64,000 nucleotides of DNA from Geofilum rhodophaeum (lineage in GTDB: Bacteria; Bacteroidota; Bacteroidia; Bacteroidales; Marinilabiliaceae), in contig NZ_MWUJ01000003.1 of assembly GCF_002210225.1 (NCBI RefSeq), forward strand, positions 62,001 through 126,000, written 5' to 3'. A model generated the notes under the pieces. It worked only from the letters and a program-made list of their open reading frames with translations, did not search any database and was not told where the DNA came from. Shown here piece by piece: positions 6,904 to 17,135 of the stretch (positions within the stretch are counted from its first letter, which is position 1; every line of letters begins with the position of its first letter). A program made the position numbers and the translations under genes.

Positions 6904-8028
6904 TTATATGGTGGCAGCTTGTTGCAAACAAGGCTCCCAATCTTTCCAGACGGGCTCAAAACCTTGTCGACGCAGCATTTCGGCCACCTCCCGGGGACTG
7001 CGCTCATCGTTTACGGCAAACTGCTCCAGCTCATGGTTGCCGCTGTAGGCACCGGGACCGGTCTTGCTGCCGGCACTGAGGGCCGTAATGCCCAAGGGAA
7101 CCACCCCGTCGCGGTAAGCGGGTCGCTCCCGGGTGGAGAGAGAAAGCTCCACGTCGGCATCGAACAGCCGGTAGGCACAAATCAACTGCGTGAGGTCTCG
7201 CTCGTTGGTTAACACGCGGGGTTGAAAGCCTTCCCCGGCAAAGGGCCGCAAGCGGGGAAAGGATAAGGAATAGCGACTTTGCCAGTACCTGCGACGCAGG
7301 TACTGCAGATGCAGTGCCGTAAACCAGGCCTCCGTCCGCCAATCCTCCAGCCCGATCAAGGTACCCAGTCCCACCTTTCGAATGCCCGCTGCCCCCAAGC
7401 GGTCGGGGGTTTCCAGGCGGTAACGAAAGTTGGCTTTTCGCCCAAACGGGTGGTACTGTGGATAAGTTGCCTCATTGTAGGTCTCCTGATAAACGTAAAC
7501 CGCGTGCAAGCGGGCCTCTGCCAAACGGGCGTAGTCGCTCGTATCGAGAGGCTGAACCTCCAGGGACAGCTGACTGAAAGCGGGCTGCAACAAACGGAGG
7601 ACCTGTTCGAGATAAGCAGTCCCAGCCTTTTGTGGCGCTTCTCCGGTCACCAGAAGAAGGTGACGAAAGGGTTCCTGCTTAATGGTGCGGACCTCTGCCA
7701 GAATTTCTTCTTCATTGAGCACCTTCCGCCTGATTGGGTTGCTTCCGCTGAAACCGCAGTAAACACAGCGGTTTTCACAGAAATTGGACAGATAGAGCGG
7801 CAAATACAGTTGCATGGTGCGACCAAAACGCCGACGGGTCAGCGCCGCACTCTGTTGCGCCATGGGCTCTAGAAATGCATCGGCAGCCGGCGCAAGCAGG
7901 GCCTTGAAATCTTCCAGATCGGGCCAGTCTTTCCCCAAAGCCCTTTCCACCTCTGCGGGGGTCTTACGATAAATGGATCGACGCACCTCCTCCCAGTTGT
8001 AACGCCGCAACTCCTTATAAAAACTCAT
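6904..8028 (-). CDS. thiH: 2-Iminoacetate synthase (tyrosine lyase)
   Basis: ThiH is a radical-SAM enzyme that cleaves tyrosine to dehydroglycine (2-iminoacetate) and p-cresol for thiazole formation. The 374-residue protein shows the CxxxCxxC cluster motif as CENRCVYC (about residues 84-91), preceded by LPLYLSNF, and further family segments GEAPQKAGTAYLEQ, YQETYNEATY and SGSKTGPGAY. Length agrees with E. coli ThiH (377). An ATG at 8028 is preferred over a GTG two codons upstream. The use of ThiH rather than the oxidase ThiO fits an anaerobic or facultative lifestyle. It begins 12 bp after thiG. Confidence 0.95.
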   Translation of the reverse strand: MSFYKELRRYNWEEVRRSIYRKTPAEVERALGKDWPDLEDFKALLAPAADAFLEPMAQQSAALTRRRFGRTMQLYLPLYLSNFCENRCVYCGFSGSNPIRRKVLNEEEILAEVRTIKQEPFRHLLLVTGEAPQKAGTAYLEQVLRLLQPAFSQLSLEVQPLDTSDYARLAEARLHAVYVYQETYNEATYPQYHPFGRKANFRYRLETPDRLGAAGIRKVGLGTLIGLEDWRTEAWFTALHLQYLRRRYWQSRYSLSFPRLRPFAGEGFQPRVLTNERDLTQLICAYRLFDADVELSLSTRERPAYRDGVVPLGITALSAGSKTGPGAYSGNHELEQFAVNDERSPREVAEMLRRQGFEPVWKDWEPCLQQAATI

Positions 8029-8040
8029 GGTCACAAAACT

Positions 8041-8814
8041 TTAAACGGGCGATAAAAAAGCGGTGAGGGGACTGGTAGCACTTGCCCCGGAATGTCTGGA
8101 GGCGAGTCCCCCCTCATAAGCCAGGCGACCGGCCTCCACGGCCAGCTTAAATGCAAGAGCCATTTGCAGGGGCCGGGCAGCAGCAGCAATGGCGGTATTG
8201 ACCAGCACCGCGTCGGCTCCCATCTCCATAGCCTCTGCAGCCTGGGATGGGGCGCCGATACCGGCATCTACCACCACCGGGACATTCGACTGCTCAATAA
8301 TAATCCGCAAAAAATCCCGCGTTTGGAGTCCCCCGTTGCTCCCTATAGGCGCTCCCAGCGGCATAACGGCCGCAGCGCCCGCTTCTTCGAGACGCTTACA
8401 TAAAACAGGATCGGCATGAATATAGGGCAAGACCACAAAACCTTCGCGGGCCAGGACTTCCGTGGCCTTCAGGGTTTCAGCAGCATCGGGCAGAAGGTAA
8501 CGGGCATCGGGATGAATCTCCAGTTTGATCCAGGACGTCTGCAAAGCCTCCCGCGCCAATCGCGCCGCAAAAATGGCTTCCTCGGCCGTTCGCACCCCCG
8601 AAGTATTGGGCAGCAAACGCGCCCCTGTGTTGCCGATCTGTGCCAGCAGGTCGTCCTGCCGACCGTCTAGTTCCACCCGCTTGAGTGCAACAGTAACCAA
8701 CTGACTGCCACTGGCCGCAATGGTTTCGGCCATTTGTAGGTTGGAACTGAATTTTCCGGTACCGGTAAAGAGACGGCTTTCAAAGCTTGTCCCCGCAACA
8801 GTAAGTTTTTCCAT
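8041..8814 (-). CDS. thiG: Thiazole synthase
   Basis: ThiG condenses deoxyxylulose-5-phosphate, dehydroglycine and ThiS thiocarboxylate into the thiazole phosphate. At 257 residues it has normal length. Recognisable segments are [11 protein letters not shown] near the N-terminus, [14 protein letters not shown], the Schiff-base lysine in WIKLEIHPD (about residue 96), [10 protein letters not shown] and the phosphate-binding [21 protein letters not shown] with VLVNTAIA. It forms a complex with ThiH, encoded 12 bp downstream. A soluble TIM-barrel enzyme. Confidence 0.97.
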   Translation of the reverse strand: MEKLTVAGTSFESRLFTGTGKFSSNLQMAETIAASGSQLVTVALKRVELDGRQDDLLAQIGNTGARLLPNTSGVRTAEEAIFAARLAREALQTSWIKLEIHPDARYLLPDAAETLKATEVLAREGFVVLPYIHADPVLCKRLEEAGAAAVMPLGAPIGSNGGLQTRDFLRIIIEQSNVPVVVDAGIGAPSQAAEAMEMGADAVLVNTAIAAAARPLQMALAFKLAVEAGRLAYEGGLASRHSGASATSPLTAFLSPV

Positions 8815-8831
8815 AATCAGGATCTATTGGT

Positions 8832-9461
8832 CTATTTTTTAGTAAGAACATTCAAAAATTTACGGGTTTGGCCAGCAGTATCGTCGAGCAAGGCCCCCGA
8901 CACGGCAATGCCATCCACCCCGACATCCAACAGTACGGCAGCATCATCGGGCACAATGCCGCCAATGGCCACAACGGGCGTGGCGTAACCTGCCGCACGG
9001 AAGGCATTCATGCGGGCACGATAACCATCTGCCCCTAAAAGCGGACTCAATCGCTCCTTGGTGCTGGTGAAACGGAAAGGCCCCAGTCCGATGTAATCGA
9101 CCCCTTCGTAAACCAGTGTCTCCATCTGCTTCAGGGTGTTGGCCGTCCCTCCAATGATCTTATCCTTGCCCAAAAGATAACGGGCCTCGCGCACGGGCCA
9201 GTCGCTCTGCCCCAAATGCACCCCGTGGGCCCCGCTCTGTAGGGCCACCTCGGGATCATCGTTAATCAACAAGACTGCGCTATGGGCGCGACAACAGGAC
9301 AATAAGCGTTCGGCCAGACTGGTCAACCCTGCTTTATCCATTGCTTTTTGACGCAATTGTACCCAGCGACCACCCGCTTCCAAAAAAGTACGCGTCAATT
9401 GTTCCACCTCTTCGGGTGTTCCGGCCGGCGTAATCAACATTAAGGGTTCAAAACTTTTCAT
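8832..9461 (-). CDS. thiE: Thiamin-phosphate synthase
   Basis: ThiE couples HMP pyrophosphate to the thiazole phosphate carboxylate. The 209-residue TIM-barrel protein has the complete motif set: WVQLRQKAMDK, LLINDDPEVALQSGAHGVHL with GQSDW, YIGLGPFRFTSTKERL and VAIGGI. These include the Asp ligands and phosphate-binding GGI loop expected of an active enzyme. It is one of two ThiE-like genes in the operon; this copy keeps the catalytic residues better than the copy at 9544-10158. It ends 17 bp before thiG. Confidence 0.93.
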   Translation of the reverse strand: MKSFEPLMLITPAGTPEEVEQLTRTFLEAGGRWVQLRQKAMDKAGLTSLAERLLSCCRAHSAVLLINDDPEVALQSGAHGVHLGQSDWPVREARYLLGKDKIIGGTANTLKQMETLVYEGVDYIGLGPFRFTSTKERLSPLLGADGYRARMNAFRAAGYATPVVAIGGIVPDDAAVLLDVGVDGIAVSGALLDDTAGQTRKFLNVLTKK

Positions 9462-9543
9462 GCTTTCTAATTATCGTACAATCAGATTCTTTTCGTTGGG
9501 AGACAATAAGACTTAACCAAGGTTTTACTGAAAAAAGACCGAT

Positions 9544-10158
9544 TCAGAAGGAGCTGCGCTTTTTCCATAAAGCCTGAATTTCACTGAAGTTTTGCACAGT
9601 GGCACGCCAGTCCACCCCAGAGGACTCCAAGCGCCACACGGCGCCCAAAAGGGCGGCGCCGCCAAAGCCGAGCTCCTGAACGAGCGACACATTGCCCACA
9701 TGCACTCCGCCCAAGGCAACAAGGGGGGGCGACAAAGGGGGGCGACCTTGCAGGAAGTGACGCAATTCATCGCTTTTGAAGGCCGCCCGATGGCCTTCCT
9801 TAGATATGCTGTTGAAAATGGGACTCAGAAAGGCATAGCGGAAGTGGGACGGCAAGGCCGCCGCTTCGGTGAGACTGTGGCAACTGCGGCTTTGCCGCAG
9901 GGCGCAATGCCCCTCCACCTGGTAGCTGCCGCTCTCGTGCAAGCCACCCAGACCTGCCTCGCGGCCCACCCGGTGGTGATAATGCACACTCAAACGGCCC
10001 CGGTAGGCAACCGGAATGTCCTTCAAAAATTGTTGCAGCTCATCGCTGCTGTATCCGGGTTTCCGCAAATGAATAAAATCAGCTCCGGCATCCAGCAGCG
10101 CCATAATGGCCCTTGCCTCGTACCGGAGCATTTTGGGCGGAGTAAGAACGATAAGCAT
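9544..10158 (-). CDS. ThiE/TenI-like protein (second copy)
   Basis: A 204-residue TIM-barrel homologue of ThiE that starts MLIVLTPPKML. It keeps the substrate-binding outline: FIHLRKPGYSSDEL, HYHHRVGREAGLGGLHES, the strand YAFLSPIFNSISKEG and the phosphate loop VALGGV. It lacks the NDD and GxHLGQxD catalytic motifs of the true synthase 82 bp downstream. This profile fits TenI-type proteins (thiazole tautomerase in Bacillus) or the divergent second ThiE common in Bacteroidota. The start at 10158 lies directly after the thiC stop (10160), so the two are cotranscribed. A longer frame to 10329 overlaps thiC and is not credible. Confidence 0.8.
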   Translation of the reverse strand: MLIVLTPPKMLRYEARAIMALLDAGADFIHLRKPGYSSDELQQFLKDIPVAYRGRLSVHYHHRVGREAGLGGLHESGSYQVEGHCALRQSRSCHSLTEAAALPSHFRYAFLSPIFNSISKEGHRAAFKSDELRHFLQGRPPLSPPLVALGGVHVGNVSLVQELGFGGAALLGAVWRLESSGVDWRATVQNFSEIQALWKKRSSF

Positions 10159-10159
10159 A

Positions 10160-11854
<1,695 letters not shown>

Positions 11855-11862
11855 TTAGCGGC

Positions 11863-12060
11863 TCAGCCCCCACGTGTGGCGCTGATCAGTAACACCTCAT
11901 CGTTCTCCTTCAAAACCCAGCTGGCCCATTGGGCCCTGGGCACTACCTGTCCCGCCACCGCAACCGCCAGGCCCTCCGGGGGCTGGTCCAATTGCTGCAA
12001 CAAATCGCCCAGATACTGCGCTGAAGTAGTTACTGACTTGCCGTTGATTATGATTTGCAT
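11863..12060 (-). CDS. thiS: Sulfur carrier protein ThiS
   Basis: A 65-residue ubiquitin-like protein that carries sulfur as a C-terminal thiocarboxylate for the thiazole synthase. It begins MQIIINGKSVTTSAQYLGDL, contains the conserved VAVAGQVVPR segment and ends in the required Gly-Gly (LISATRGG). AGGAAAGG just upstream of the ATG at 12060 supports the start. It is the first gene of the thi operon; its ribosome binding site sits at the foot of a GTTGTTG/CAACAAC stem (12070-12097) that could take part in riboswitch control of translation. Confidence 0.95.
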   Translation of the reverse strand: MQIIINGKSVTTSAQYLGDLLQQLDQPPEGLAVAVAGQVVPRAQWASWVLKENDEVLLISATRGG

Positions 12061-12137
12061 ACCTTTCCTGTTGTTGAATAAAGCCAATGGCAACAACAAA
12101 AAACAGAGGAACTAAAAAGTGGAGTATAATCAGGTAA

Positions 12138-12212
12138 ACAGACTCCCTTCGCCGGTATTATCCGTATCAGGTTCCAGGGTATGATCTCAGCCGCTTATAG
12201 GCACCCCTGTCT
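12138..12212 (-). promoter_or_regulatory. TPP riboswitch (THI element) of the thi operon
   Basis: The minus strand holds the conserved THI-box blocks in order: GGGGTGCC, GGCTGAGA, ACCCTGGAACCTGAT and GGATAATACCGGCGAAGGGA, closed by a P1 stem of ACAG with CTGT. This is the thiamin pyrophosphate aptamer (RF00059). It lies about 78 nt before thiS. A GTTGTTG/CAACAAC hairpin next to the thiS ribosome binding site and the absence of a clear T-run terminator suggest control of translation initiation, which is inference. Confidence 0.96.
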
Positions 12213-12228
12213 TTTATGTTGATGGGAA

Positions 12229-12236
12229 CAAATATA
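12229..12236 (-). promoter_or_regulatory. -7 element of the thi operon promoter
   Basis: TATATTTG on the minus strand (12236-12229) matches TAnnTTTG and ends 17 bp before the riboswitch aptamer. No clear TTTG lies 19-21 bp upstream, so the -33 box is weak. Confidence 0.45.
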
Positions 12237-12320
12237 TGACAATTATCAGCATATATAAAAGACAAAAAAGGAACAGCCACTTTATTTAGAACCATTCTTT
12301 CAAATTTGCGGCGGGGCGAC

Positions 12321-12328
12321 TATCTTTG
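12321..12328 (+). promoter_or_regulatory. -7 element upstream of menE
   Basis: TATCTTTG at 12321-12328 is a perfect TAnnTTTG, 23 bp before the menE ATG. No good -33 box at the expected spacing. It fires away from the divergent thi promoter about 85 bp to the left. Confidence 0.45.
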
Positions 12329-12351
12329 AAAACAAAAAGCGCCACCCGCTT

Positions 12352-13410
12352 ATGCCGCAGCAAAACATACAGGAAATACGCATCAACGGACAGATTTACA
12401 CCCCTGACCAACTGCATCTGATGGACGGGGAGTACAGCGACCTGCGCCTCTTTCTGGAGGCCTGGTGGTCGCCCCAGCCCCAAATGGAAGTGCAGACCTC
12501 AGGGTCGACCGGGCAGCCCAAAAAAATGCTTGTAAGGAAAGCGGCCATGCTGGACTCCGCAATACGCACCCTGCACTTTTTTGACCTGCAGGCAGGGCAG
12601 CGCGCTCTCCTGTGCCTGCCGCTCCACTACATAGCCGGAAAAATGATGGTAGTCAGGGCCCTTGCGGGCCAACTGAACCTGGTGCTTCGCACACCGTCGG
12701 GACTGCCCCTGGACAATCTGGAAGAGCGGGTGGATTTTGCCGCCTTTTCGCCTCTGCAGATGCTCAACGAACTGGAACACCACCCTTCACGTCTGCATCT
12801 GCTCGACAAAGTGCTCATTGGTGGCGGCAAAGTCGATGAAGTCCTCGGTCGCCTGCTCCAGCGCCAGTCCTTCGCTGCCTACGAAAGTTACGGCATGACC
12901 GAAACCCTGTCGCACATTGCCCTCCGCCGCATCAACGGACCCCGGGCACAAAAGCACTTCGTAGCCCTGCAAGGCGTAGAAATTCGTTGCAACAAGGAGG
13001 ACTGTCTCGAATTACAGGTGGCGGGACTCACCCGGGGATGGCTCTCTACCAACGACCTGGTAAGGATGTACGACAACAACAGCTTTGAAATTTTGGGGCG
13101 GACAGACAACGTCATCAACAGTGGCGGCCTAAAAATCCTGCCCGAGCAGCTCGAATTCCGACTGGCCCCACTGCTTCCCCTGCCCTTTTATCTTACCTGG
13201 CGGCCCCATGCCCGACTGGGTCAGCAATTGGTGCTGGTCAGCACCCGCTATCCGGCCGACCACCAAAAGCTCTTTCAAAAAATCAAGGAAGTGCTGCCCC
13301 GCTACCAAAGACCTGCCGAGTGGCTGCTCGTACCCGACTTCCCCCTTACCCACTCCGGCAAAATCCAACGCAAGCAACTGGCTGAACTGGTGCAAAAAAT
13401 GACCCTTTGA
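12352..13410 (+). CDS. menE: o-Succinylbenzoate-CoA ligase
   Basis: MenE activates o-succinylbenzoate with ATP and CoA. The 352-residue protein is an ANL-superfamily adenylate-forming enzyme, shortened at the N-terminus compared with E. coli MenE (about 450), as is usual in Bacteroidota. Visible are the P-loop QTSGSTGQPKKM (about residues 48-60), YESYGMTETLSHIA (about 178-191), the WLSTNDLVRMYDNNSFEILGR hinge region split as WLSTNDL and EILGRTDNVINSGG, and the C-terminal catalytic lysine in SGKIQRKQL. The enzyme stands alone here, apart from the other men genes, with its own promoter. Confidence 0.9.
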   Translation: MPQQNIQEIRINGQIYTPDQLHLMDGEYSDLRLFLEAWWSPQPQMEVQTSGSTGQPKKMLVRKAAMLDSAIRTLHFFDLQAGQRALLCLPLHYIAGKMMVVRALAGQLNLVLRTPSGLPLDNLEERVDFAAFSPLQMLNELEHHPSRLHLLDKVLIGGGKVDEVLGRLLQRQSFAAYESYGMTETLSHIALRRINGPRAQKHFVALQGVEIRCNKEDCLELQVAGLTRGWLSTNDLVRMYDNNSFEILGRTDNVINSGGLKILPEQLEFRLAPLLPLPFYLTWRPHARLGQQLVLVSTRYPADHQKLFQKIKEVLPRYQRPAEWLLVPDFPLTHSGKIQRKQLAELVQKMTL

Positions 13411-13505
13411 TGCCAAAAAGGAATGGTCTGCTGCCCGACAAACCCCGTCGGCACATCAATCTTTCTTAAATTTTTTGAGTCGTGTTTGATAGGAAAGCCT
13501 GGGCT

Positions 13506-14270
13506 TTACTCCACCTCAAAGTGCCAGTTGGGATTTTTCCCTTGTTGCAATTCCGGCAAAAGTTCATCCCGTACCCAGGTAAAGTCGGGCGCCTCCTTCA
13601 GCAGCTGCAGATACAAAGCCTCCGCTTTTTGCCTTTGACCCTGTTGCAGATAAGCCTGGCCCAACCAGGCCCCCACATTGTAATACATCCAATGCTCCCT
13701 CTCAAAACGCTTGTAATAACTGAAAGCCTGTTCGTAAGCCTTCAGAGCTTTGGCCTTATCGCCCCCAACCAGACTGGGTCGAAAATACCATGAGTTGGCC
13801 TGTTCGACCAGGGGTAAGCCGGCACGGGGCTGCAAAGCAAGAGCCTTTTCAAGGGCAGCGGTGTGACTTCGACTCAAAAAGGGCGCCTTCCAGGGCTCAA
13901 GTGCTATGCGGTAGGCAATAAGAGCAGCCGAAAAAGCATGCCACTCCCCGTTGTCGGGTGCAGTCGCCAACTGCTTTTGAATAAGGCGCTCAAAAAAGGG
14001 CAGATTTTTCCAGGCGGCCTCGCTGCGCTTCGCCCCGATGTCCGCCCCCAGCAAACCATATTCGGCAAACAGCAACACCCGCTCTTCCTCGGCATCCAGG
14101 GGAACCTTGCGCAGACTGTCGACCAAGACCTGCCAAAGCTCCATTTGTCCCCCCAGATAAAAGTCCGTAAAACGCCGGTTCAAGGACGCAGCGCCCTGAC
14201 CAAAAGCCACTGTCCCCACCAGGAACATGGCACCTAAAAACCATCCGACAAATCCTCTTCTCCTACGCAT
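13506..14270 (-). CDS. Secreted helical-repeat (TPR-like) protein of unknown function
   Basis: From the ATG at 14270 the 254-residue product begins MRRRRGFVGWFLGAMFLVG and ends the hydrophobic stretch with AFGQ, a plausible signal peptide. The mature part is rich in A, L, W and E. It ends in helix pairs resembling tetratricopeptide repeats (ALKAYEQAFSYYKRF, YNVGAWLGQAYLQQGQRQKA, LYLQLLKEAPDF). It probably sits in the periplasm or at the envelope and binds proteins; nothing indicates an enzyme. I do not recognise a named family. A promoter matches at 14277-14308 just before the start, so the longer frame to 14336 is unlikely. Confidence 0.6.
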   Translation of the reverse strand: MRRRRGFVGWFLGAMFLVGTVAFGQGAASLNRRFTDFYLGGQMELWQVLVDSLRKVPLDAEEERVLLFAEYGLLGADIGAKRSEAAWKNLPFFERLIQKQLATAPDNGEWHAFSAALIAYRIALEPWKAPFLSRSHTAALEKALALQPRAGLPLVEQANSWYFRPSLVGGDKAKALKAYEQAFSYYKRFEREHWMYYNVGAWLGQAYLQQGQRQKAEALYLQLLKEAPDFTWVRDELLPELQQGKNPNWHFEVE

Positions 14271-14276
14271 AATACG

Positions 14277-14308
14277 CAAACATAAGGTCAAACACAAAAC
14301 AAGCCAAA
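14277..14308 (-). promoter_or_regulatory. Promoter of the TPR-like gene, possibly leaderless
   Basis: Minus-strand TTTG (14308-14305), 20 bp, TATGTTTG (14284-14277). The -7 box ends only 6 nt before the ATG at 14270, so the transcript would begin at or next to the start codon. Confidence 0.5.
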
Positions 14309-14383
14309 AGAACATAAATATACCCCTAATTACCAAAAATACCCCCCTCCAACTCCCGGCAATTCACTATCTTTATTCGAATA

Positions 14384-14416
14384 AAATTCGTGTAAATTCG
14401 TGTAATTCGTGGACCC
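14384..14416 (+). repeat. Dispersed leader repeat upstream of the GH2 gene
   Basis: Three overlapping TTCGTG-type units (ATTCGTGTAA, ATTCGTGTAATTCGTGGACCC) lie directly upstream of the ATG at 14421, preceded by TATCTTTATTCG. The same TTCGTGTAATT-GTGGACCC block recurs before the gene at 41441. Confidence 0.7.
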
Positions 14417-14420
14417 AATC

Positions 14421-17135
14421 ATGCAAAAACTCATTCTACTCATTCTCCTCCCCCTCCTCCTTGCCTCCTGCAAGTCTGCCCCAAGCCCCGCAGTCAGGGA
14501 AAAAATTCTCCTGAACAGCGACTGGTACTTTTTCAAATACGACAGCACCCAACAGGCCGATGCCCTCATTTACGATGTTCGACCTCCACTGAGCGATACA
14601 CGGGACGACAAACCTGCAGATGCCCAACCAACCGAAGCCCTGCAGGTAGAAGCCGATGTTCCGGTTCTCAAACCCTGGATTCTGCCCTCAGGAAATGCCT
14701 TCATCAAAAACCCTGCCCAACACCACCAGCGCCCCGAGGGGCAGCCCGGCAGCGACTTCCCTTTTGTACAGGGCGACTTTGACGACAGCGCCTGGGAGCA
14801 CGTTGATTTGCCCCACGACTGGGCCATTGCCGGTCCCTTTATGGAAGGCTGGGAGGCAGAAGTGGGCGGCGGCATGGGCCGCCTGCCCAGTCACGGTGTA
14901 GCCTGGTACCGCAAAAAACTGGACCTTCCCCAAAGCGATGCAGGGCGACAAATATTTCTGGAAATAGAGGGCGCTATGTCCTACGCGATGGTCTGGCTCA
15001 ACGGACAGCTCGTTGGCGGCTGGCCCTACGGTTACAATTCCTTCCAGCTCGACCTCAGTCCCTATGTCCACTTTGGCGGCGAAAACCAACTGGCCATACG
15101 CATCGACAATCCGCCGCACAGCTCGCGCTGGTATCCGGGAGGGGGACTTTACCGCAATGTTTGGCTCCACAAAACCGAAGCGGTGCACGTAGCCCAATGG
15201 GGCACTTACATCACCACGCCAAAAATCACAGAGGCACAGGCAACGGTAGAGGTAGAAACACGAATAGCCAACCACCTCGACAGGGCTGCTCCGGTAAAAC
15301 TGCAAACCGAAATCTTTTATTTGGGGAGCGACGGGCAGCCGGAGGGACCGGCTCTGGCCTTTACTCCCGAAATGGACGTGCTCATTCAGGCACACAGCGA
15401 AACAACCGTTAAAGCAAAAGCCTTTGTGGAAGCCCCCTTGCTGTGGGGACCGCCACCCACCCAAACGCCCCATCGGTATCGGGCACTGACCACCCTCAAA
15501 CAAAACGGAGAAACGCTGGATCGTTACGCCACCAACTTCGGCATCAGAACCCTTGACTTTGATGGCGAGGAAGGTCTGAAAGTAAATGGTGAGCGAATTT
15601 TTATTAAGGGGGTGAACCAGCACCACGACCTGGGCGCCCTGGGTGCCGCCTTCAACCGACGGGCAGCCGAACGTCAACTTCAGTTGTTGGCCGAAATGGG
15701 CTGCAACGCCATTCGTATGGCCCACAATCCCCCAGCTCCGGAACTGCTGGCCCTGACCGACAGCATGGGCTTTTTGGTGGTGAATGAAATCTACGACAGC
15801 TGGGAACGGAAAAAAACACCCTGGGATTTTCATTTGATCTTCCCCGATTGGCACGAACAGGATCTGCGGGCCTTTGTGCGCCGCGATCGCAACCATCCTT
15901 CCGTTGTTCTTTGGAGCTACGGCAATGAGGTGGGCGAACAATACACCGAAGAAGCCGGCGCCGAACTGAGTCGGCGTCTGCGCGACATTGTTCGCGACGA
16001 AGATCCATCGCGTCCTACCTCCGTATCGATGAACTACGCCAAACCCCACATGCCCTTTTCCGGGGTGGCCGATGTCATCAACCTCAACTATCAGGGCGAG
16101 GGCATCCGCAATACGCCTGCCCATGCCCACCTGACCGGCATACGTACCGATCCGCTGTATCCCGCTTTTCATCAAAAGTATCCCAACAAACTCATACTCA
16201 GCAGCGAAAATGCAGCCGCAATCAGCAGTCGCGGCACCTACCTCTTTCCCGTAGCGGAGGGCTTCAGCTCGCCGGTGAGCGACGGACAGGGCGGCGACAG
16301 CAAAGCAATGCACGTGAGTGCCTACGAATTGTATGCCGTTGATTTTGGCTCTTCGGCCGATAAGGTGTTTGCCACCAAGGACCAGCACCCTTATGTGGGT
16401 GGGGGCTTTGTGTGGAGCGGCTGGGATTACCTGGGCGAACCCACACCCTACTACCTGGCCCGCAGCAGCTATTTCGGCATCATCGACCTGGCCGGTTTCA
16501 AAAAAGACCGCTATTACCTTTACCAATCTCGCTGGCGCCCCGAGCTGCCCATGGTGCACCTGCTGCCCCACTGGAACTGGCCGGGCCGAGAGGGACAACC
16601 GACTCCTGTGCATGTTTTCACCTCGGGCGACGAAGTGGAACTCTTCCTAAATGGCCAATCGCTGGGACGCCAACAAAAAGAGCCCTACGAGTACCGCCTG
16701 CGCTGGGATGAGGTGCGCTATACACCCGGAGAACTCAAAGCCGTAGCCTACAAAAACGGCGCCCCCTGGGCCGAAACACGGGTGGTGACCACCGGTGCCC
16801 CCACTGCCCTGCAAGCCAGGGCCGACCGCGGCACCCTGCAAGCTGAGGCCAGCGATCTGGCCTTTGTAAGCGTTGAAGTCTGCGATGCCGATGGCAACAC
16901 CGTCCCCAATGCCCATCCTCTGCTGACTTTCTCGCTGGAGGGACCCGGAGAAATTGTGGCGACCGACAACGGCGACCCCAGCGACATGACCGCCTTCCCT
17001 TCGCTGCAGCGCAAAGCCTTCAACGGAAAATGCCTGGTTATTATTCGTCCCCAAAAGGGAAAACCCGGCACTCTGCAGCTGACTGTAAGCGCCAAAGACC
17101 TGGAAAGTGCTACAGTAAGGCTTCAAAGTGAGTAG
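14421..17135 (+). CDS. Glycoside hydrolase family 2 lipoprotein (beta-galactosidase-like)
   Basis: A 904-residue GH2 enzyme with a lipobox at the N-terminus (MQKLILLILLPLLLASCKS), so it should be lipid-anchored. Domains in order are: jelly-roll sugar-binding domain (DLPHDWAI, AWYRKKLDLP, SSRWYPGGGLYRNVWL), an immunoglobulin-like domain, a TIM barrel (VKGVNQHHDLGALGAAFNRR onward), then C-terminal domains starting near residue 710 (HVFTSGDEVELFLNGQSLG). The acid/base is the Glu in LWSYGNEVGEQ (about residue 506) and the nucleophile probably the Glu in LILSSENAA (about 596). DUF4982-like and invasin-like tails are typical of Bacteroidota GH2 enzymes. Substrate is unresolved: beta-galactoside or another beta-linked sugar. 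There is no SusCD pair nearby. Confidence 0.88.
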   Translation: MQKLILLILLPLLLASCKSAPSPAVREKILLNSDWYFFKYDSTQQADALIYDVRPPLSDTRDDKPADAQPTEALQVEADVPVLKPWILPSGNAFIKNPAQHHQRPEGQPGSDFPFVQGDFDDSAWEHVDLPHDWAIAGPFMEGWEAEVGGGMGRLPSHGVAWYRKKLDLPQSDAGRQIFLEIEGAMSYAMVWLNGQLVGGWPYGYNSFQLDLSPYVHFGGENQLAIRIDNPPHSSRWYPGGGLYRNVWLHKTEAVHVAQWGTYITTPKITEAQATVEVETRIANHLDRAAPVKLQTEIFYLGSDGQPEGPALAFTPEMDVLIQAHSETTVKAKAFVEAPLLWGPPPTQTPHRYRALTTLKQNGETLDRYATNFGIRTLDFDGEEGLKVNGERIFIKGVNQHHDLGALGAAFNRRAAERQLQLLAEMGCNAIRMAHNPPAPELLALTDSMGFLVVNEIYDSWERKKTPWDFHLIFPDWHEQDLRAFVRRDRNHPSVVLWSYGNEVGEQYTEEAGAELSRRLRDIVRDEDPSRPTSVSMNYAKPHMPFSGVADVINLNYQGEGIRNTPAHAHLTGIRTDPLYPAFHQKYPNKLILSSENAAAISSRGTYLFPVAEGFSSPVSDGQGGDSKAMHVSAYELYAVDFGSSADKVFATKDQHPYVGGGFVWSGWDYLGEPTPYYLARSSYFGIIDLAGFKKDRYYLYQSRWRPELPMVHLLPHWNWPGREGQPTPVHVFTSGDEVELFLNGQSLGRQQKEPYEYRLRWDEVRYTPGELKAVAYKNGAPWAETRVVTTGAPTALQARADRGTLQAEASDLAFVSVEVCDADGNTVPNAHPLLTFSLEGPGEIVATDNGDPSDMTAFPSLQRKAFNGKCLVIIRPQKGKPGTLQLTVSAKDLESATVRLQSE

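Noticed and set aside
14688-16613. Long minus-strand frame (641 codons) inside the GH2 gene
   Set aside because: It lies wholly antisense to a clear GH2 protein, has odd composition and no recognisable motif. High GC makes long antisense frames common here.
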